DNA of 64,000 bases from Ulota crispa (GCA_963920765.1 OY987242.1:39421264-39485263); one strand, 5' to 3'; counted from the first letter of the stretch, positions 1 through 12,149 are shown. Numbers and translations: made by a program. The notes: a model not told the origin generated them from the letters alone.

Positions 1-1
1 G

Positions 2-667
2 TTGTCCCGTCGGGAGATGCGCAGTCCGACGCACCACTCGAAGGTCTTCGACGTCCACTCCGCGGCGATGCAGCAACAGCTGAAGTCGATGCGAGGAGAG
101 CGGCCTCCGAAGCACCTGCACCAGCTCAAGCTTGTCTTCGTCCGGCATTGTCTGCAGGCGCTTCGGCTTCCCCCCCGAATGGACGAGCCCGCGTCTTTTT
201 CAAATTTAGTTACTTCCGTTCCCGCTCCCGCCCCCGCCACACCCGTCGACGTCCTTCCCGTTTTCAAAAGTGCCGCGCGATCGGAATTAGGGTTGTATGT
301 CTCCAGGAGGCAGGAGTTTTACCTTCGGCGAGCGCGGCGACGCCGCAAGGTCGTGTGGAAACCCGTGTTGCAGAGCATTTCCGAGATGGCGCCCGTCGTC
401 GAGTTTTACTTGCCGGGGGCTCAGCAAGACGACGAGTCCGAATCTGCGTCCGAAGCGCGATTCTCGCCACCAGCTCCTCCTCCTCCTCCGCGGAAGAATA
501 TCTCTCCCCCTCGGCAGCCGATGATCGCCGTTGCTGCTGCAGCGCCGAAGATCATCTCTCCACCTCGGCTGCAACCGGGTGTTGCGACATACTCTGGTGT
601 TGTTGCACCGCACCAAAAACGACAACGACGACCTCGCGGGAACAGCAGATCTCTCTACACGGCGTAA
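2..667 (+). CDS. Putative Pro/Arg-rich protein, C-terminal exon (open at window edge)
   Basis: This frame is open from the first base to a TAA at 665-667, in a stretch clearly richer in G+C and CpG than the next 60 kb. The first ATG in this frame is at 17. The predicted protein has an Arg-rich patch near residues 109-116 (RRARRRRK), an acidic/Ser run (DDESESASE) and a polyproline stretch (PPAPPPPPRK). I recognise no family. A second frame (frame 1) is also open from base 1 to 975, so frame choice is uncertain. I prefer this frame because its composition resembles a disordered plant nuclear or cytoskeletal protein and it stops where the GC-rich block ends. It may be the last exon of a gene that begins before the window, or a CpG-rich first exon. 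Splice evidence is absent. Confidence 0.35.
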   Translation: MSRREMRSPTHHSKVFDVHSAAMQQQLKSMRGERPPKHLHQLKLVFVRHCLQALRLPPRMDEPASFSNLVTSVPAPAPATPVDVLPVFKSAARSELGLYVSRRQEFYLRRARRRRKVVWKPVLQSISEMAPVVEFYLPGAQQDDESESASEARFSPPAPPPPPRKNISPPRQPMIAVAAAAPKIISPPRLQPGVATYSGVVAPHQKRQRRPRGNSRSLYTA

Positions 668-1250
668 GCTCATTGAAATCTTTCGTCCCTTGGAGCCAGC
701 TTTTCCATGATCGTGCACACCGATCCTCATTCCTCTTCACGCAAGACCTAATCTACTCCTGTGTTGCTCTGTATCCCGCTTGCTTGCGACTTTTCCTACT
801 GATTTTGCAACAGAGGAGGTTCAGTGTTAGACATTCCACATGCTTCATGAAGAGTTGTCTATTAAACGTGTTGAGCAAGGGTTTAAGGTCCGACGATTGT
901 AAGACATTCCAACTTTGCTACGGTGTCATCTTGGCTATGAAGAAATTCTTTGTTGATTTTGTGGAGCCTTTTTGATGATTGACAGCATATGTACCATAGT
1001 TTAGAAAGACAAAACTAATTTATATATTGTCTACTAGTTCTTTTCCTAGAAGACATGATCTGATGTGTTCATCGACATGTCACCGTAGGTCAAGTGTACC
1101 TCCGCTCATATTTCATGAAGAGAATGGCAGTGCAAGCCTTCCTTTTTGCAAAGACCTTGTTACTTCAACGTAGCATTCGAAATATTTTCTGGTTTGCAAC
1201 TACTTGATATGATGTTTTTGAGTTCAATGGCTCTAGAGATTACAGGCTTG
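668..1250. other. Flank of the GC-rich exon, no gene seen
   Basis: G+C falls gradually from the left block into AT-rich DNA. It could hold a 3' UTR of the preceding open frame. I see no conserved protein fragment, RNA gene or repeat here. Confidence 0.4.
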
Positions 1251-1252
1251 AT

Positions 1253-1438
1253 GGAATGCTATTTGCATGTTCGGTGTGAATAAGAGCAAACCTCCACATG
1301 CTGGCCATGTAGTTTGAAAATCCTGGAATGACTAGCAATTTTTGGTTGAAATTGCTCGTTGTTTCGCGGTTATCAAACTGTATGGCCAGCATGTGGAGGT
1401 TTGCTCTTATTCATACCAAACATGCAAATAGCATTTCC
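1253..1438. repeat. Foldback with ~70-bp arms and ~45-bp loop
   Basis: The arm at 1253-1322 and the arm at 1368-1438 are near-perfect reverse complements. Both contain the core GAGCAAACCTCCACATGCTGG (or its complement) and the outer GGAA(A)TGCTATTTGCATG. Only a handful of mismatches are visible over 70 bp, so the transcript would form a long hairpin. It is either a MITE-type foldback or a young microRNA/siRNA precursor. Related single-arm sequences occur at 1458-1513 and 16567-16619, which favours a repeat family. Confidence 0.75.
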
Positions 1439-1513
1439 ATAAATTTTATACTTAAAACTTGCTTGTTGTTTCTGAGTTTTTTTGATTGCAAGGTCAGCAT
1501 GGAAGTTTTATAA
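1349..1513 (+). repeat. Two diverged direct copies of a ~60-bp unit
   Basis: The unit begins TTGCTCGTTGTTTC and ends GGCCAGCATGTGGAGGTTTGC. It occurs at 1349-1410, again more diverged at 1458-1513, and a third copy lies far away at 16567-16619. The first copy overlaps the right arm of the foldback. Confidence 0.5.
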
Positions 1514-1730
1514 GGATATAGTGACAGTGTGCAGCTGCTCCAACTCAAGGAGATAGTTTCATTGTTGTTGAGAAGGTTTGTGCTGGAATCCTAATGCGTG
1601 GTGGCAAAGGTAACTTAGATTCTTTCTCTTTCCATAGTGGGAGTTAAGTAAGTTTTGGTGACAAAATGTGCCAGTATTGAAGGCCAGCCACACCAACACC
1701 AAACTGGCTTGTCATAACAGCATTTTGTAG

Positions 1731-2155
1731 TAAGGTAGGCGCACCCATGGGCGTGACTTGTTGTTTTAACCAACTTTGCTGTGGTTTCATCTAACTTTGG
1801 TGTTGTTTGTTCTTTATTAGTCAGAATAAGGTCAAAATAGGGAAATGTGCCAGTGCCTGGTGGGTTTAGATTGACCAATTTGTGGGTATCAAGGCTTTGG
1901 TTTTTATAACAATTAAAGGTAGTAAGAGGTTCCATGATGCATGGTTTAAGCTCACTATGTCAACACCCATGGATAAGAAAATATTTAGCACTTTGAATAA
2001 ATTGCACAAATAAATGGTTGTGTAAACAAGTTTTTTATCATATCCAATATTTTTTACTTCCATTTCCTAACCTAAGAATATTAATTTCAAACCTATCTCA
2101 TAACCTCAGATATCCTGAAATAGAAAGTTTCTTGGTTATGGGTGCTCCTACCTTA
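1731..2155. mobile_element. MITE family A, copy 1 (425 bp)
   Basis: The left end reads TAAGGTAGGCGCACCCATGG and the right end, on the other strand, TAAGGTAGGAGCACCCATAA, giving an imperfect ~18-bp terminal inverted repeat. No transposase is encoded. At least three other elements in the window share these ends, and copy 2 at 2528-2954 has nearly the same length. A 'TA' on each side would fit a Tc1/mariner-like duplication, but a longer duplication cannot be excluded. Confidence 0.6.
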
Positions 2156-2527
2156 AACAAGTGGTGGCACTCACTTCTTTGTGTAAGAACATATTTTGTG
2201 AATTTCTTTACTCATCTTTGTGTTTGGTTCCAAATGGATGTTAATGGATTTTGCAAACTATTATCTTCAAAATATTGTCCTTGAATGGTGGACAAGTTAT
2301 CTTTATTAAAATCAGCTTATGGAACCTTGAACGCATCGGTTATCCCCAAATACTACTATAGAAAATAAAATTTTACTTCTCCTTCCGTTCCTAATTGATT
2401 GCTGTGACGTGTATGGCCTTGGCATGAGGGAGTTGGGAAGAGGAGGATCAATAAACTCGAGCCACAGTGTTTAATATATAGAACTCTCTGTTCTTTCTTT
2501 TGTTTAGAGTTTGATGAGTTTTCCTAC
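2156..2527. other. AT-rich spacer, no gene seen
   Basis: This separates two MITE family A copies. The short open frames have no recognisable domain and show no coding-like composition. Confidence 0.4.
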
Positions 2528-2954
2528 TATGTAGGAGCACCCATAAGCGTGAAACTAAGGGTTTTTGGGGGTAGGGAAATCAGTTGATGAACTTTGAAAA
2601 AAAATAGTGTTAAGTTGAAGAGGAAATCAAAAATATTGGTATCAATTTGAAAGTTTCAATTGCAAGTATTTGTTCACAAAGATTTTTCAAAGTCCTAAAT
2701 CACTAAAATTGTATAGTTTTGTATAGGTGAAGTTTTTGGTGTGCTCAGATGTTCATAATATTAACTTGAGGAGTTCTTAAATAGTGAGATGGGGCACTCA
2801 AAACTGTTATGCCAGTCACCCAAAACCATCATTTTGTCATCCATAACTATCACTTTATCACCCACAACCATTTTTTTTATAAATTGTCAATCACTAACAT
2901 CACTGACACAAGTAGGTATTGGGGTGGGGAATGGTGAGGGGTACTCCTACCTTA
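2528..2954. mobile_element. MITE family A, copy 2 (427 bp)
   Basis: The left end is TATGTAGGAGCACCCATAA and the right end (complement) is TAAGGTAGGAGTACCCCTCA. It has the same terminal motif and length class as the copies at 1731, 14119 and 27583. The interior is AT-rich and non-coding. Confidence 0.5.
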
Positions 2955-3330
2955 ATGGCAATGTGAAAATAGGACTCTTATCACAATGTATATAAAAGCT
3001 ACTTTCAATTGTGGTATCCATTACCTACTTCCTTGACGTGGAAGTCGTTGTTGAAAATTGTGATGTCTAGTGCTTGCCAAAAAGATTGTTGCCTCTCCTT
3101 TTTTTTTCACCTTTTTCAAAGTTATCTTTAGCAACAAAATAAGACAATATGTTGTTTTTTACTTTAACAAGTTGCTTGTTGAGAAGGATTGTAACCATAG
3201 CGGTGGTTTGGTGCATGTATTCTTAATCCTAGAGCTACTCTATGCTACAAAAGGAGGTTGATAAAAATAAAAAAAACAACACTCTTTTTGGTAGGCCACA
3301 ATACATATCTTTTGACCCAACTAAACACTA

Positions 3331-3614
3331 TCCTACTACTAAAATCACAAGGACTTTTGTAGTATCACATATCCACCTCTAATATTGCATGTTCGCTTTT
3401 GTAATATCACAAAGATTGGAGATGTTAGATGCAATATGAACACTTACTGAAATTTTTACTTTGCATTTTATCTAACTTATGAAAATCCCAATCAAGTTCT
3501 AATGGTGATCTATAATATCACATCTTACCTCTGTAACATCACATCTTCAATCAATTTTGAAATTTATAACAATTTTAATGGTGAATGTGTAGTTGAGCAA
3601 GTGCCAACTGCTAG
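3331..3614 (+). mobile_element. Non-autonomous Helitron-like element, copy 1
   Basis: The element starts TCCTACTACTAAAATCAC after an A and ends GTGCCAACTGCTAG before a T. These match the Helitron rules (5' TC, 3' CTRR, insertion between A and T) and resemble plant Helitron ends (TCtnTACTAnnAAAA and CTAGT). A second copy at 15987-16192 shares both ends and much of the interior. The 3' part has a short stem (AGCA/TGCT) just before the terminus rather than the classical GC-rich hairpin, so the assignment is probable, not certain. No Rep/helicase is encoded. Confidence 0.55.
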
Positions 3615-5039
3615 TATGTATGAAAAGAACATATGACATGTGAAAATGTCACAAGTGATATCTTTGCAAATTTCAGTTTAGTATCATCACTAGTACGTAC
3701 TTGCACTCAATATCTTTTGTTGCTTATAGATGCTATTGTGAGAATGGCAATAACAAGTGCATGGAAATGATGAAACTACTTTTGTAAAGGCAATTCCATG
3801 TTATTGTTCACTAGGTCACTAATATTGAAACTAAAAAAGATTATTGCTTGTAATATTCAAAATCCTCACCCACACCTAAGGAAAATTTACATTGTACGTG
3901 AGGAACTTATTTCATGGGTGTAACTTGAAGTTTGATTGGCCTTACAAAAATATCATATGTCAGTTTGACATTTTCACAAATATAACGTTAATGAAAGGAT
4001 TTTCTTTTGTAGATCTTGTAAGCTTAGGTAAAAGAAACGTCTTAGTGCCCATAAATTTTGACAATTTAAGTAAAAGATTGAGAGAAAGACATAACTTTTC
4101 CAACAACGGAAATGGTTATTAAAAAACCCACTAATGTCATTTATTTTCAACTGCTGCAAGCATACAAGATATTGTGTATCCATTATAACATTTGTGTGTA
4201 ATTATTTATTTATTGTGGAATTGATTTTTTAGACGCGTCTGGCATATCATTTTGTTGTTATCAAAAAGTTAAATTTTGATCAAATATCAAAAGTTCAATA
4301 GTTTTAGTGTTTGCTAGACCTACAACTCATGAAGTCCTTTTTTAGTGGTATTACATGTTTTCAAATTATGGAGGTGCAATTTTGTATATTTTTTCATAAA
4401 GAAACTATGGTGTATAACACAATAATTTGTTTTATGTTCTATATGAAATTTTATTGAACTAGTTGAGTGGTGTCCAGAAGTGTCCAAAATCAACAAGAAA
4501 CTATTGATTTTTTGTTGTTTTGGTCATCACTAAAAGAAACTTGGGTCTCTGTATTAATTTGATTGTGTTCATTGAGTTCACTTTATTGTTGACTTACACA
4601 AAAATCTATTAGTCTAAACAACAATCTATTGATCTCAACAACAAAGTGAATTCAATTAACACAGCCCAAACAACAAAAAAAACAAGTTTGCAATAACATG
4701 CATTTGTTTAGTACACTTCAAAGTCTACTAATTACAAAAAATATCAAATTGTGAAAAGAGAAAAAAAAAACATTAGATATACAACAAAAACTCCAGAGGA
4801 TTTTAAAAAAATTTGAAAGATTCCAATTTTTTTTATTCATTAGACTTCAATGAAGTTTTGGAAGATTCTAAAAAGATTCCAAAAACAACCACTAGTAGAA
4901 AACTCCGTCCAAAACAACAAAATATCAACTTCTTGTTATTTTGAATACTTGCCCACACTATTTGACTAATTTTACAAAATTTTGAAAAAAACTATTTATG
5001 TTCTATAATTTAAACACTATTGACTAAATCAAAAAATTG
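3615..5039. other. AT-rich intergenic DNA, no gene seen
   Basis: Long A/T runs and short open frames without recognisable domains. Nothing coding or structured can be supported. Confidence 0.5.
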
Positions 5040-5560
5040 GAATCTTCTTGGAATCTCTTTGGAATCTTCTTGGAATCTCTTTGGAATCTTTTGGAATCTT
5101 TGACAATCTTTCTATAATCTTTAAAAATCTTAGAGAATCTTTCCAAAATCTTTGAAAATCTTCTTGAAATCTATGAGAATCTATGAGAACATTATTGGAA
5201 TCTTTGAAAATCTTAATGGACTCTTTGCAATCTTTGAGAATGATTTTGAAATCTTTAACAGTCTTTGAGAATCTTTGAAAATCTTATTGGAATCTTTGAG
5301 AACCTTTGAGAGTCTTTGAGAATCTTTGAGAGTGCTTGGAGTCTTTATGGAATCCTCTTGAATCTTTATGGAATTTTTGAGAATCTTTTAGATTGTTTTT
5401 TAAATCTTTTAGAATCTTCTATGAAATCTTCAAGAATCTTTTGAAATAGTTTTGGAAATCATTGGAAATACTCCAATTTTTTTATAAAAATCAAATCTTT
5501 TGGAATCTCTTCTAAAATCATTTAGAGTTCTCTAGAATCTTCTTGAAATTCATTAAAATA
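5040..5560 (+). repeat. Degenerate minisatellite of 'GGAATCTTTGAGAATC' type
   Basis: About 520 bp consist almost entirely of variants of TCTTTGGAA, TCTTTGAGAA and TCTTGGAATC, with an irregular period of about 9 to 12 bp, sometimes doubled. The array decays gradually to the right; scattered AGAATCTT words continue to about 5,700. It looks like an old slippage-expanded array. Confidence 0.8.
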
Positions 5561-8394
5561 AATCAAAATCCTTTATATGTAGAAAAACTTTTAGAATATT
5601 TTTGGATTGTTTTTGGAATCTTTTTAACATACTTTTGGACTTTATTGAAATAATTTGAAAATTTAAAAAACAAAAGAATCTTTCAAAAAAAACTTAGAAT
5701 CTTTTACAATTTCTATTGTGTATTAGTTGTTTTCTTTCTTCACTTTTCACAAATTGTTATACTTTGAACTTAATAGATTTTGAAAGTCTACTACAAACAT
5801 GACCTAAACAACAGAAAATCATCATTTTTTGTTAATTTGCACACTTTTGGATATAATTTCACTTATTTAACAAAATTCTAAACAAAAAGTACAACCTTAT
5901 ATTGTTTGAGGTACCACAATTCATTTATGAAAAAATATAGAAATAGCCCCTCAATTCTTTGAAAACAACAAATCATCCCTCAAAGATTTGAATTATTAAA
6001 AATACTCTATGTTTTAAAAAAAAACATCAATTATATCCCTAATATTTTTAGAAAATATGAAAAATGTCCCCAAACTAATTTGAATTATCAAATCTATTTG
6101 TTATTTGAAAACTATTTTTTACCATTGATTTTGTGTAAAATGCCAATTAATCTTTATTCTTGGATTTCAGAAATACCATACATACCTCTCTATTTTTTGT
6201 GCCTTTCTCTTGCAATTCTATCTGAAATATATACAAAAAACAACAATAAACACTATGCAGTTGATGCAATAGTGTTTGCAATGACAAATCTATATTCAAA
6301 AATCCTTCAAAGGATTGAAGTACTTGTGTATAAGAGTGGCTTTGCATTCAACCTGATCAAGTTTTTGTGATTTTCATTTTCATTGTAGTATTGACAATAA
6401 ATTGTAAAAGAAAAAAGCAAATGACAAGAACTTCCAATATCCTTAAAAATAACAAAGAGATAGTTTAATTGAAATTCTTACACAAATCAAAGGTAATTTT
6501 TATTTTTCAAATCACACAAGAGTATATTATATATTTCAAAACAAAAGAACATTTTTGATATTATCTACAAAATACTAGAAGTACAATTGATACTCTAGCA
6601 AAAAACAAGAGTATTTTTTACACTTTAAATCATTAAGTGAGAAATTTAATATTTTGAAAGAATTGAAGAGAATTTTTTATATTTTCCCTTCTTTTATTAT
6701 CTAGATCAACAAAAAAAATTAAAATCTCACAAAATATCTTTTGAATCTATAAAAAAGATTAAAAGATCTTCAAAATATAATAGAATATATTTTAATCTTT
6801 TGGATGCTTTGAAATTTGGATTGTATAATTGCAAAGTCTCAATTTTATAACTACTATGAAATTGATGTTTTTGAAAGCTAGCAAACTATGGAGGCTATTT
6901 TCACCTAATAAGAATTCTATATTTCAAAAAATCACAATTAATTTTTTCATAAAAATGAAGCCAACCCTCGGTCTTAATCAAAATCTCTCTACTCATACGG
7001 ATAGGAATATTCATAAATTTTCCACTTATACATTGTGATGTTGTATATAACAATCATATTGTGCTTGGTGTGAACCTTGAATGTGATTATACCATCCACA
7101 CTAGAGCATTCATAAGGAAGTAGTGCTTCATCTTTGGTGGAGACCAATCTTTGGTAGAATAAACTAAGCATGACTCCATAAGGCACTTTCTTGTACACGC
7201 CTGTAAGGGTGCCGTCAGTTTACAACTCTACTTCAACAAGCCATATGATCGTCTAATGCTGATTGAAAAATTAATTTTTAGATTTATGTATTTCAATGAA
7301 AAATTATAAGTAACAATCAAAGGGGTGTTAATTTAAAAAAAAGAATAATTTATGAACATCTTCTTTAACCCCTAAAGGACCGAGGGCCCTTTTGAGGGAC
7401 AAACAGGATTTTGGGCATGTACCTATGGCTAATTTACTTTGCAAGATTTTTTGAAATTTTCATTGAAGGTGAGGAATTCAAAGATCTACGTGGAAATGTG
7501 ATTCTTTCTTCATTCCAACATTCATTGAAGAAGTTAAAAATGAAAATCTAGAAAAAGGTCTAGATAGGGCAGCCCAAAAAATTCTTAAAAATTGGATTTA
7601 AAAAACATAAAAATCTGAAATAGGTTCTTTAGACTTATATAGATGTGGAAGCATTGAATCATTCAATTTTGATAGATGAGATGAAGGTTATTAGAAGTTT
7701 TAGTTTGCAGGTAGGTGCAAAACCACATAAATTGTATGTAACATAAAGGTTTGATGGACAATAATCGGCCCAAGCAACAGCAAAGGTTCCCCTACAATTT
7801 ACATATTGATTTTGACTAAACTTGTACCTTTCTACATACTATTGTGTTTACTTGGTCAAAACTAGATATCATATGAAATTAGAAATTTTCCAAAGCATGA
7901 GAATGTTCTAGAGGTCCCTAAACCACGTCCTTGAAGGTGTTTGCTTAGCATGGAAGATGTGCATATGGATGCTTTCCTATAGTAACATGCAATCAAATCT
8001 TAGAAATTCATCACCAATGGTGGTTTTTATCAATTTTGAATTTTGACACAGAATTGCTTATAAAAAACTAGAATCTATTTTTTTGTAGTTGAATATTGAT
8101 ATGCTTGTCTAGGATTGGGGATGGGAAATAAACCAAAAAATCGGAAGACAAAATTTTAATTACCATGCAAACATGGGAAAAAGTATAGGACATTTGAAAT
8201 TGTTGGACAGGTTTTGTTTGCCAACTTGCATGTATATAAGATGCTTGAAATTGTTTGTGTTGGTTGGTACAATTTGAATTTATCCACTCAATTACCGTGG
8301 AAGAGGCATTTCTATTAAGAACAAGGTATGTTTTTGAATATTTAAGACTCCATATATTCTCGAATACTCCATATTCATCCAATATCCTGTTTCA
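5561..8394. other. AT-rich intergenic DNA, one isolated MITE-like end
   Basis: No gene is recognisable. At 7365-7392 the sequence CTTTAACCCCTAAAGGACCGAGGGC resembles the left end of the family B elements at 11205 and 23972 (consensus about CTTAANCCCTAAANG), but I could not find a matching right end nearby. The rest is featureless by eye. Confidence 0.4.
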
Positions 8395-8559
8395 AGTTAT
8401 TTAGATAGCTAACATTTGCAATTTCTATGCAAATGTTACAACATTATGCTTTGATGTATCACTTATGGAAGTAGATCTTTTCAAGGCCACGTAGGTACTT
8501 GGTTATATCTAAGGTTATTTTGATAACCTAGCTTTTTTCTTTCTACTTGAGTTTTTGAT

Positions 8560-9984
8560 TAGAGCTTCTTCCAAATTGTTTCAACAGAGGCGAGGTTTAT
8601 CAAAATTTCAAGTTTATGAACAAATATGCAAGTGCGTGCAACAAGGAAAAAAAAAGTGGTTTGACCTTTGCCAAGAAGCTGGCTTTTCACCAGCCACAAT
8701 GTTGGAAATCAATTACTCAAAATCAAAAATTGAAGAAGCTATGAATGAGCCTCTTGGACATGGACTCAACAAGTTTGGGCTTGTTCTGGTTCAGTATGGT
8801 CATCATGTTAGGCATTTACCTCTTCTATGTGTTCTTTTGTCATTGCTTGAAACTACTTTGATTCTAGAAGTAATCAAATTTGTCACATGATTTGGGGTGG
8901 CGTAGTGATCTATACTTTCAACATAGTGTGGAGAAACGCTTTTGAAACCCAATCATTCTTGTTCTAGTGCTTAATCACTGGGATTGTTGTTTTTTGCTGG
9001 TGTAGGTCACTGATGTTCATGGCTTGTTATATAATACAATGATGGCTTGTGGGATTACACCACATGAAATGTTTTGTTCCCCTATTAGGTTGCCACCAAA
9101 TCAGGTTCATAAGAAGCCACTAGCTTCAAAGAAAGCTCTCCTAAATTTGAAGCCAAATATTGAATCCAAGAGAGTGGCATCTACTGATGTTCCTTCTTCT
9201 GGAAATGGGCTTCCCAATGTAAAGCTTACGTCTACTGATAAAAGTCCTAATCTAGAAGAAACACACACAAAGAAGACGCCAAAGAGGCTGACTCAAAAGC
9301 ACATGCTGCAATGGATGACCAACAAAAACCGCGTAAAAAATACCGCATTTATTATGAAAAAGCTACATTGCCATGTTTCTTTGTTACTTTCATGTAATTC
9401 CAAAGTTTTTTTTAGTCATTTTAGTCCGTAACGGGAAAATATGGTCAAGCTAATGTCTTGATCTTCATCACGATTTGATTTACACCAATTGATTCTAATC
9501 TATCACGCAAAAGTCATGACTTTTTCAACCTGAAGGACCTATTGCTAGTGCTCTCTTGGTTTGCATCATGTATGTTGAAGTAGATTTTGTGGTTGTCAAC
9601 CTGTATTGTAAGTGTGTTATAGTGTCCCAATTATAGGGCTGTTCAAAAATCTAGGTTTGTTATTTGTATCCTGGTGACCCAAACATCTAGTTATTTTTCC
9701 AAATACAAGAATAGCTATCTCTTGTATTTTTAATATACATCTTCTGCCATTTGGTCAAACAATTGGTGTACGTAATCCACTTAGACTTGTAAAGTGTTTG
9801 ATTTTTGATGCAAGGATTCTTGTTGTTTCTCTAGGTAACATTAATGGAGCTTGTTTAGGAGTTTCAAGGTTATAACAAGTGTCAGCTTATGCAATTTATC
9901 TTATTGCTGGAGAGGAAAAAGCTTATTCAACTGAGTAAGGACATTTTCACAGTGACTTCACTGGGTGAAGAGCAAACTATATAA
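8560..9984 (+). pseudogene. Three-exon gene remnant, arm A copy, family unassigned
   Basis: Three coding blocks can be read. Block 1 (about 8560-8790) has the string FQVYEQICKCVQQG and then FDLCQEAGFSPATML. Block 2 (about 9007-9336) follows a TGTAG acceptor, begins VTDVHGLLYNTMMACG, has a Lys/Ser-rich linker and ends TPKRLTQKHMLQWM. Block 3 (about 9838-9984) contains FQGYNKCQLMQFILLLE and a TAA stop, with one in-frame TAG (position 9859). The last block and the end of block 2 together look like a small winged-helix domain, as found at the ends of DNA-repair or replication proteins, but I cannot name the family. The same three blocks occur in arm B, where block 1 is broken and block 3 is open. 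That agreement in two copies is the main evidence of former coding function. Confidence 0.5.
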
Positions 9985-11204
9985 GATGTAAGCCTTGATG
10001 TAGTTGAATTAGACGGTATGTTGATACACAGTCACGACTAAATATACATTCTCATCTGTACTCCTTGATCTAAGAGACGCGCGACAGCCATGTTGAATGA
10101 GTCTTGCAAAACACCTCATATTTCTTTATTACCGGTAGAGCCAAGATAGGGTATGATTCTCACTCATTTTGCAATCTCAATATAGTTGCTTTCTATTGTG
10201 CCTCATATGCTTCACTACGCCTAGATGCAACAAATTAATCAAATTGACCTGAAAACCATGATGTACAGCCACCCATCTATAGAGCTCTTGTTGAGACTGC
10301 AAAGTAATACTTTTGACAAAATCACTAACATTGTATAAACAGATAGATACAATATGATGCTGGCAAAGAAACTTCAAGAGAAATACTTCAACTAGGGCCT
10401 GAATAGTGCAGTGCCTAAATTTATTTCAGCTCAATGCCTCACCAAAGGCGGGCAACCAGCAAAGAAGAAGGTTTGGTTCTAATGCTTTCTAATCTTGCAA
10501 ACACATGGTAGACTTTGATGATTGCTAACAGCAAGTTATATGAAAAAGAGTGCTATGTGACCCCAATAAAATTGGCCATATAATTACCAAAATAGAAACT
10601 TTCACTTCATCCATACAAGCCTTCTTCCTCCCATATGTCTACCAAAAAGTCCACCATTTCCTGTGACAAGCAAAAACATTGCTCAACCAATTTCCCATGC
10701 TAGTCACTAGCAAGAGTCAAGACTAGAATTTTGTCTAAGGAAGAAAACTAAAAAAGAACTTTGATGCCCATGCTTTTAACTACATATAAGTATGTCTTCT
10801 TTTCTTTGATAAGAGGAAAGGCTCAATAACAGGAATTTTAAACATTTGCAAGATTCTCAAATTTTAACACCTCTCCATGATAGTTTAGAATAATTAGAAG
10901 AAGAAATCTCCAACGCTAAAGTTGGTTACCCAAGATTTCAAGCATATTTTTGAAAATCTAGGTTTTTATATCTTCCAGCAATTTTTTTGATCTTGACAAC
11001 CCTTATTGTCTACAAGTGTAGAACATTCTAGAACATTCTAGAGATTTCTTTCCTTGGGCTTTCTACTATATCCCAAACAAAGAATAGAATGTTTTCCTTG
11101 AAGTACTTAGGGAGGAATTATATTTGTTGTTACACCTTGCAAATGTGAAACTTCACAACACAAGTTTCACAACACAAAAATTGTCACATTTTTATGACTA
11201 TAAC

Positions 11205-11575
11205 TAAACATTTAAGCCCTAAATGCCCGGCTAGTTACTTTGATTATCCCTTTACAATACCTCTATAGGGCTTTACAATGATGTGGCAAGTGCCCACCCA
11301 TTATGATACTATTTCTAATAGTTGCAGAAGTCAAGAATGCATGGTGTCCTCATGAAAATTGCAAGAAGGGCAGCATAGGATTTAACACCATGTTTATGAA
11401 TCTCACAATTTGGGTTACCTAAACAAAATATGAGTACATTTGATGGGATTGTTTATTACTTTTCATGATGGACCATGTGTTTAGAATCACTTCTGAAAAA
11501 ACTAGATGAAAACAACTTTTTTTCAACTTACAAAAGAATTTTTTTTGTTATACACCTCTAGGCGTTTAAGAGTTA
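11205..11575. mobile_element. MITE family B, copy 1, absent from arm B
   Basis: The left end has TTTAAGCCCTAAATGCCCGGC and the right end (complement) CTCTTAAACGCCTAGAGG, an imperfect inverted repeat. Interior similarity to 23972-24353 is clear (for example CACAATTTGGGTT near the middle and ATGATGGA further on). The corresponding point of the inverted duplicate, about 47110, lacks the element: sequence matching 11200 is followed almost at once by sequence matching 11580. No coding capacity is seen. Confidence 0.65.
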
Positions 11576-12149
11576 TCAAGTGACGCTTGTGAAGAGTGGT
11601 TACATAACACCCTAACAAATAGTCTGCCATACATGTTACAATGCAATCATGTCCTTTTTTTTAGAGAAGCCTTATTAATAAGACTTCACAAACAAGACCC
11701 TATTTTGGACCATGGTACAACTAATTAATAATGTTATGACATGTCACAAGCAAAAAAAAAGAGGCTTGAGAGTGTGTAAAAATGGGGAATCCTTGAGTAG
11801 CATATTCAAGCTGGATACTCAAGGAAAAAACATTGTAGACAAGGGAACCAATTGTAAAAAATTCCTCAGTAGAAACCCTATAAACAATTGGGTGGGAGTA
11901 AAGACACCAATTTTGTAACTTAGGAGTTAGAAAAAAGGTGAGAAAGAGTAAGACATATAGTGAGTGGTACAAGCTTTGTGAAGGGACGACTAATGCCAAG
12001 TAGCTCCTCATAAGTTGCACTCCATTTGGAACTCAACAATCACCACATTCAAACAATTGAGCAAATCCATCCAAACAAAACAACATTGGCATAACAAAAA
12101 GACTGCACTTTAATAAGAAAATTGTAGATTCTTGTCTATATGTATAATA

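Noticed and set aside
287-730. Minus-strand 147-codon frame
   Set aside because: It is a shadow of the GC-rich plus-strand block; Arg/Ser-rich composition follows from GC bias.
10177-10377. 66-codon frame conserved in both arms (10177-10377 and 47954-48154)
   Set aside because: Conservation is the same as for the flanking duplicated DNA, and it lies within non-coding sequence of the arms; no domain or coding signature was found.
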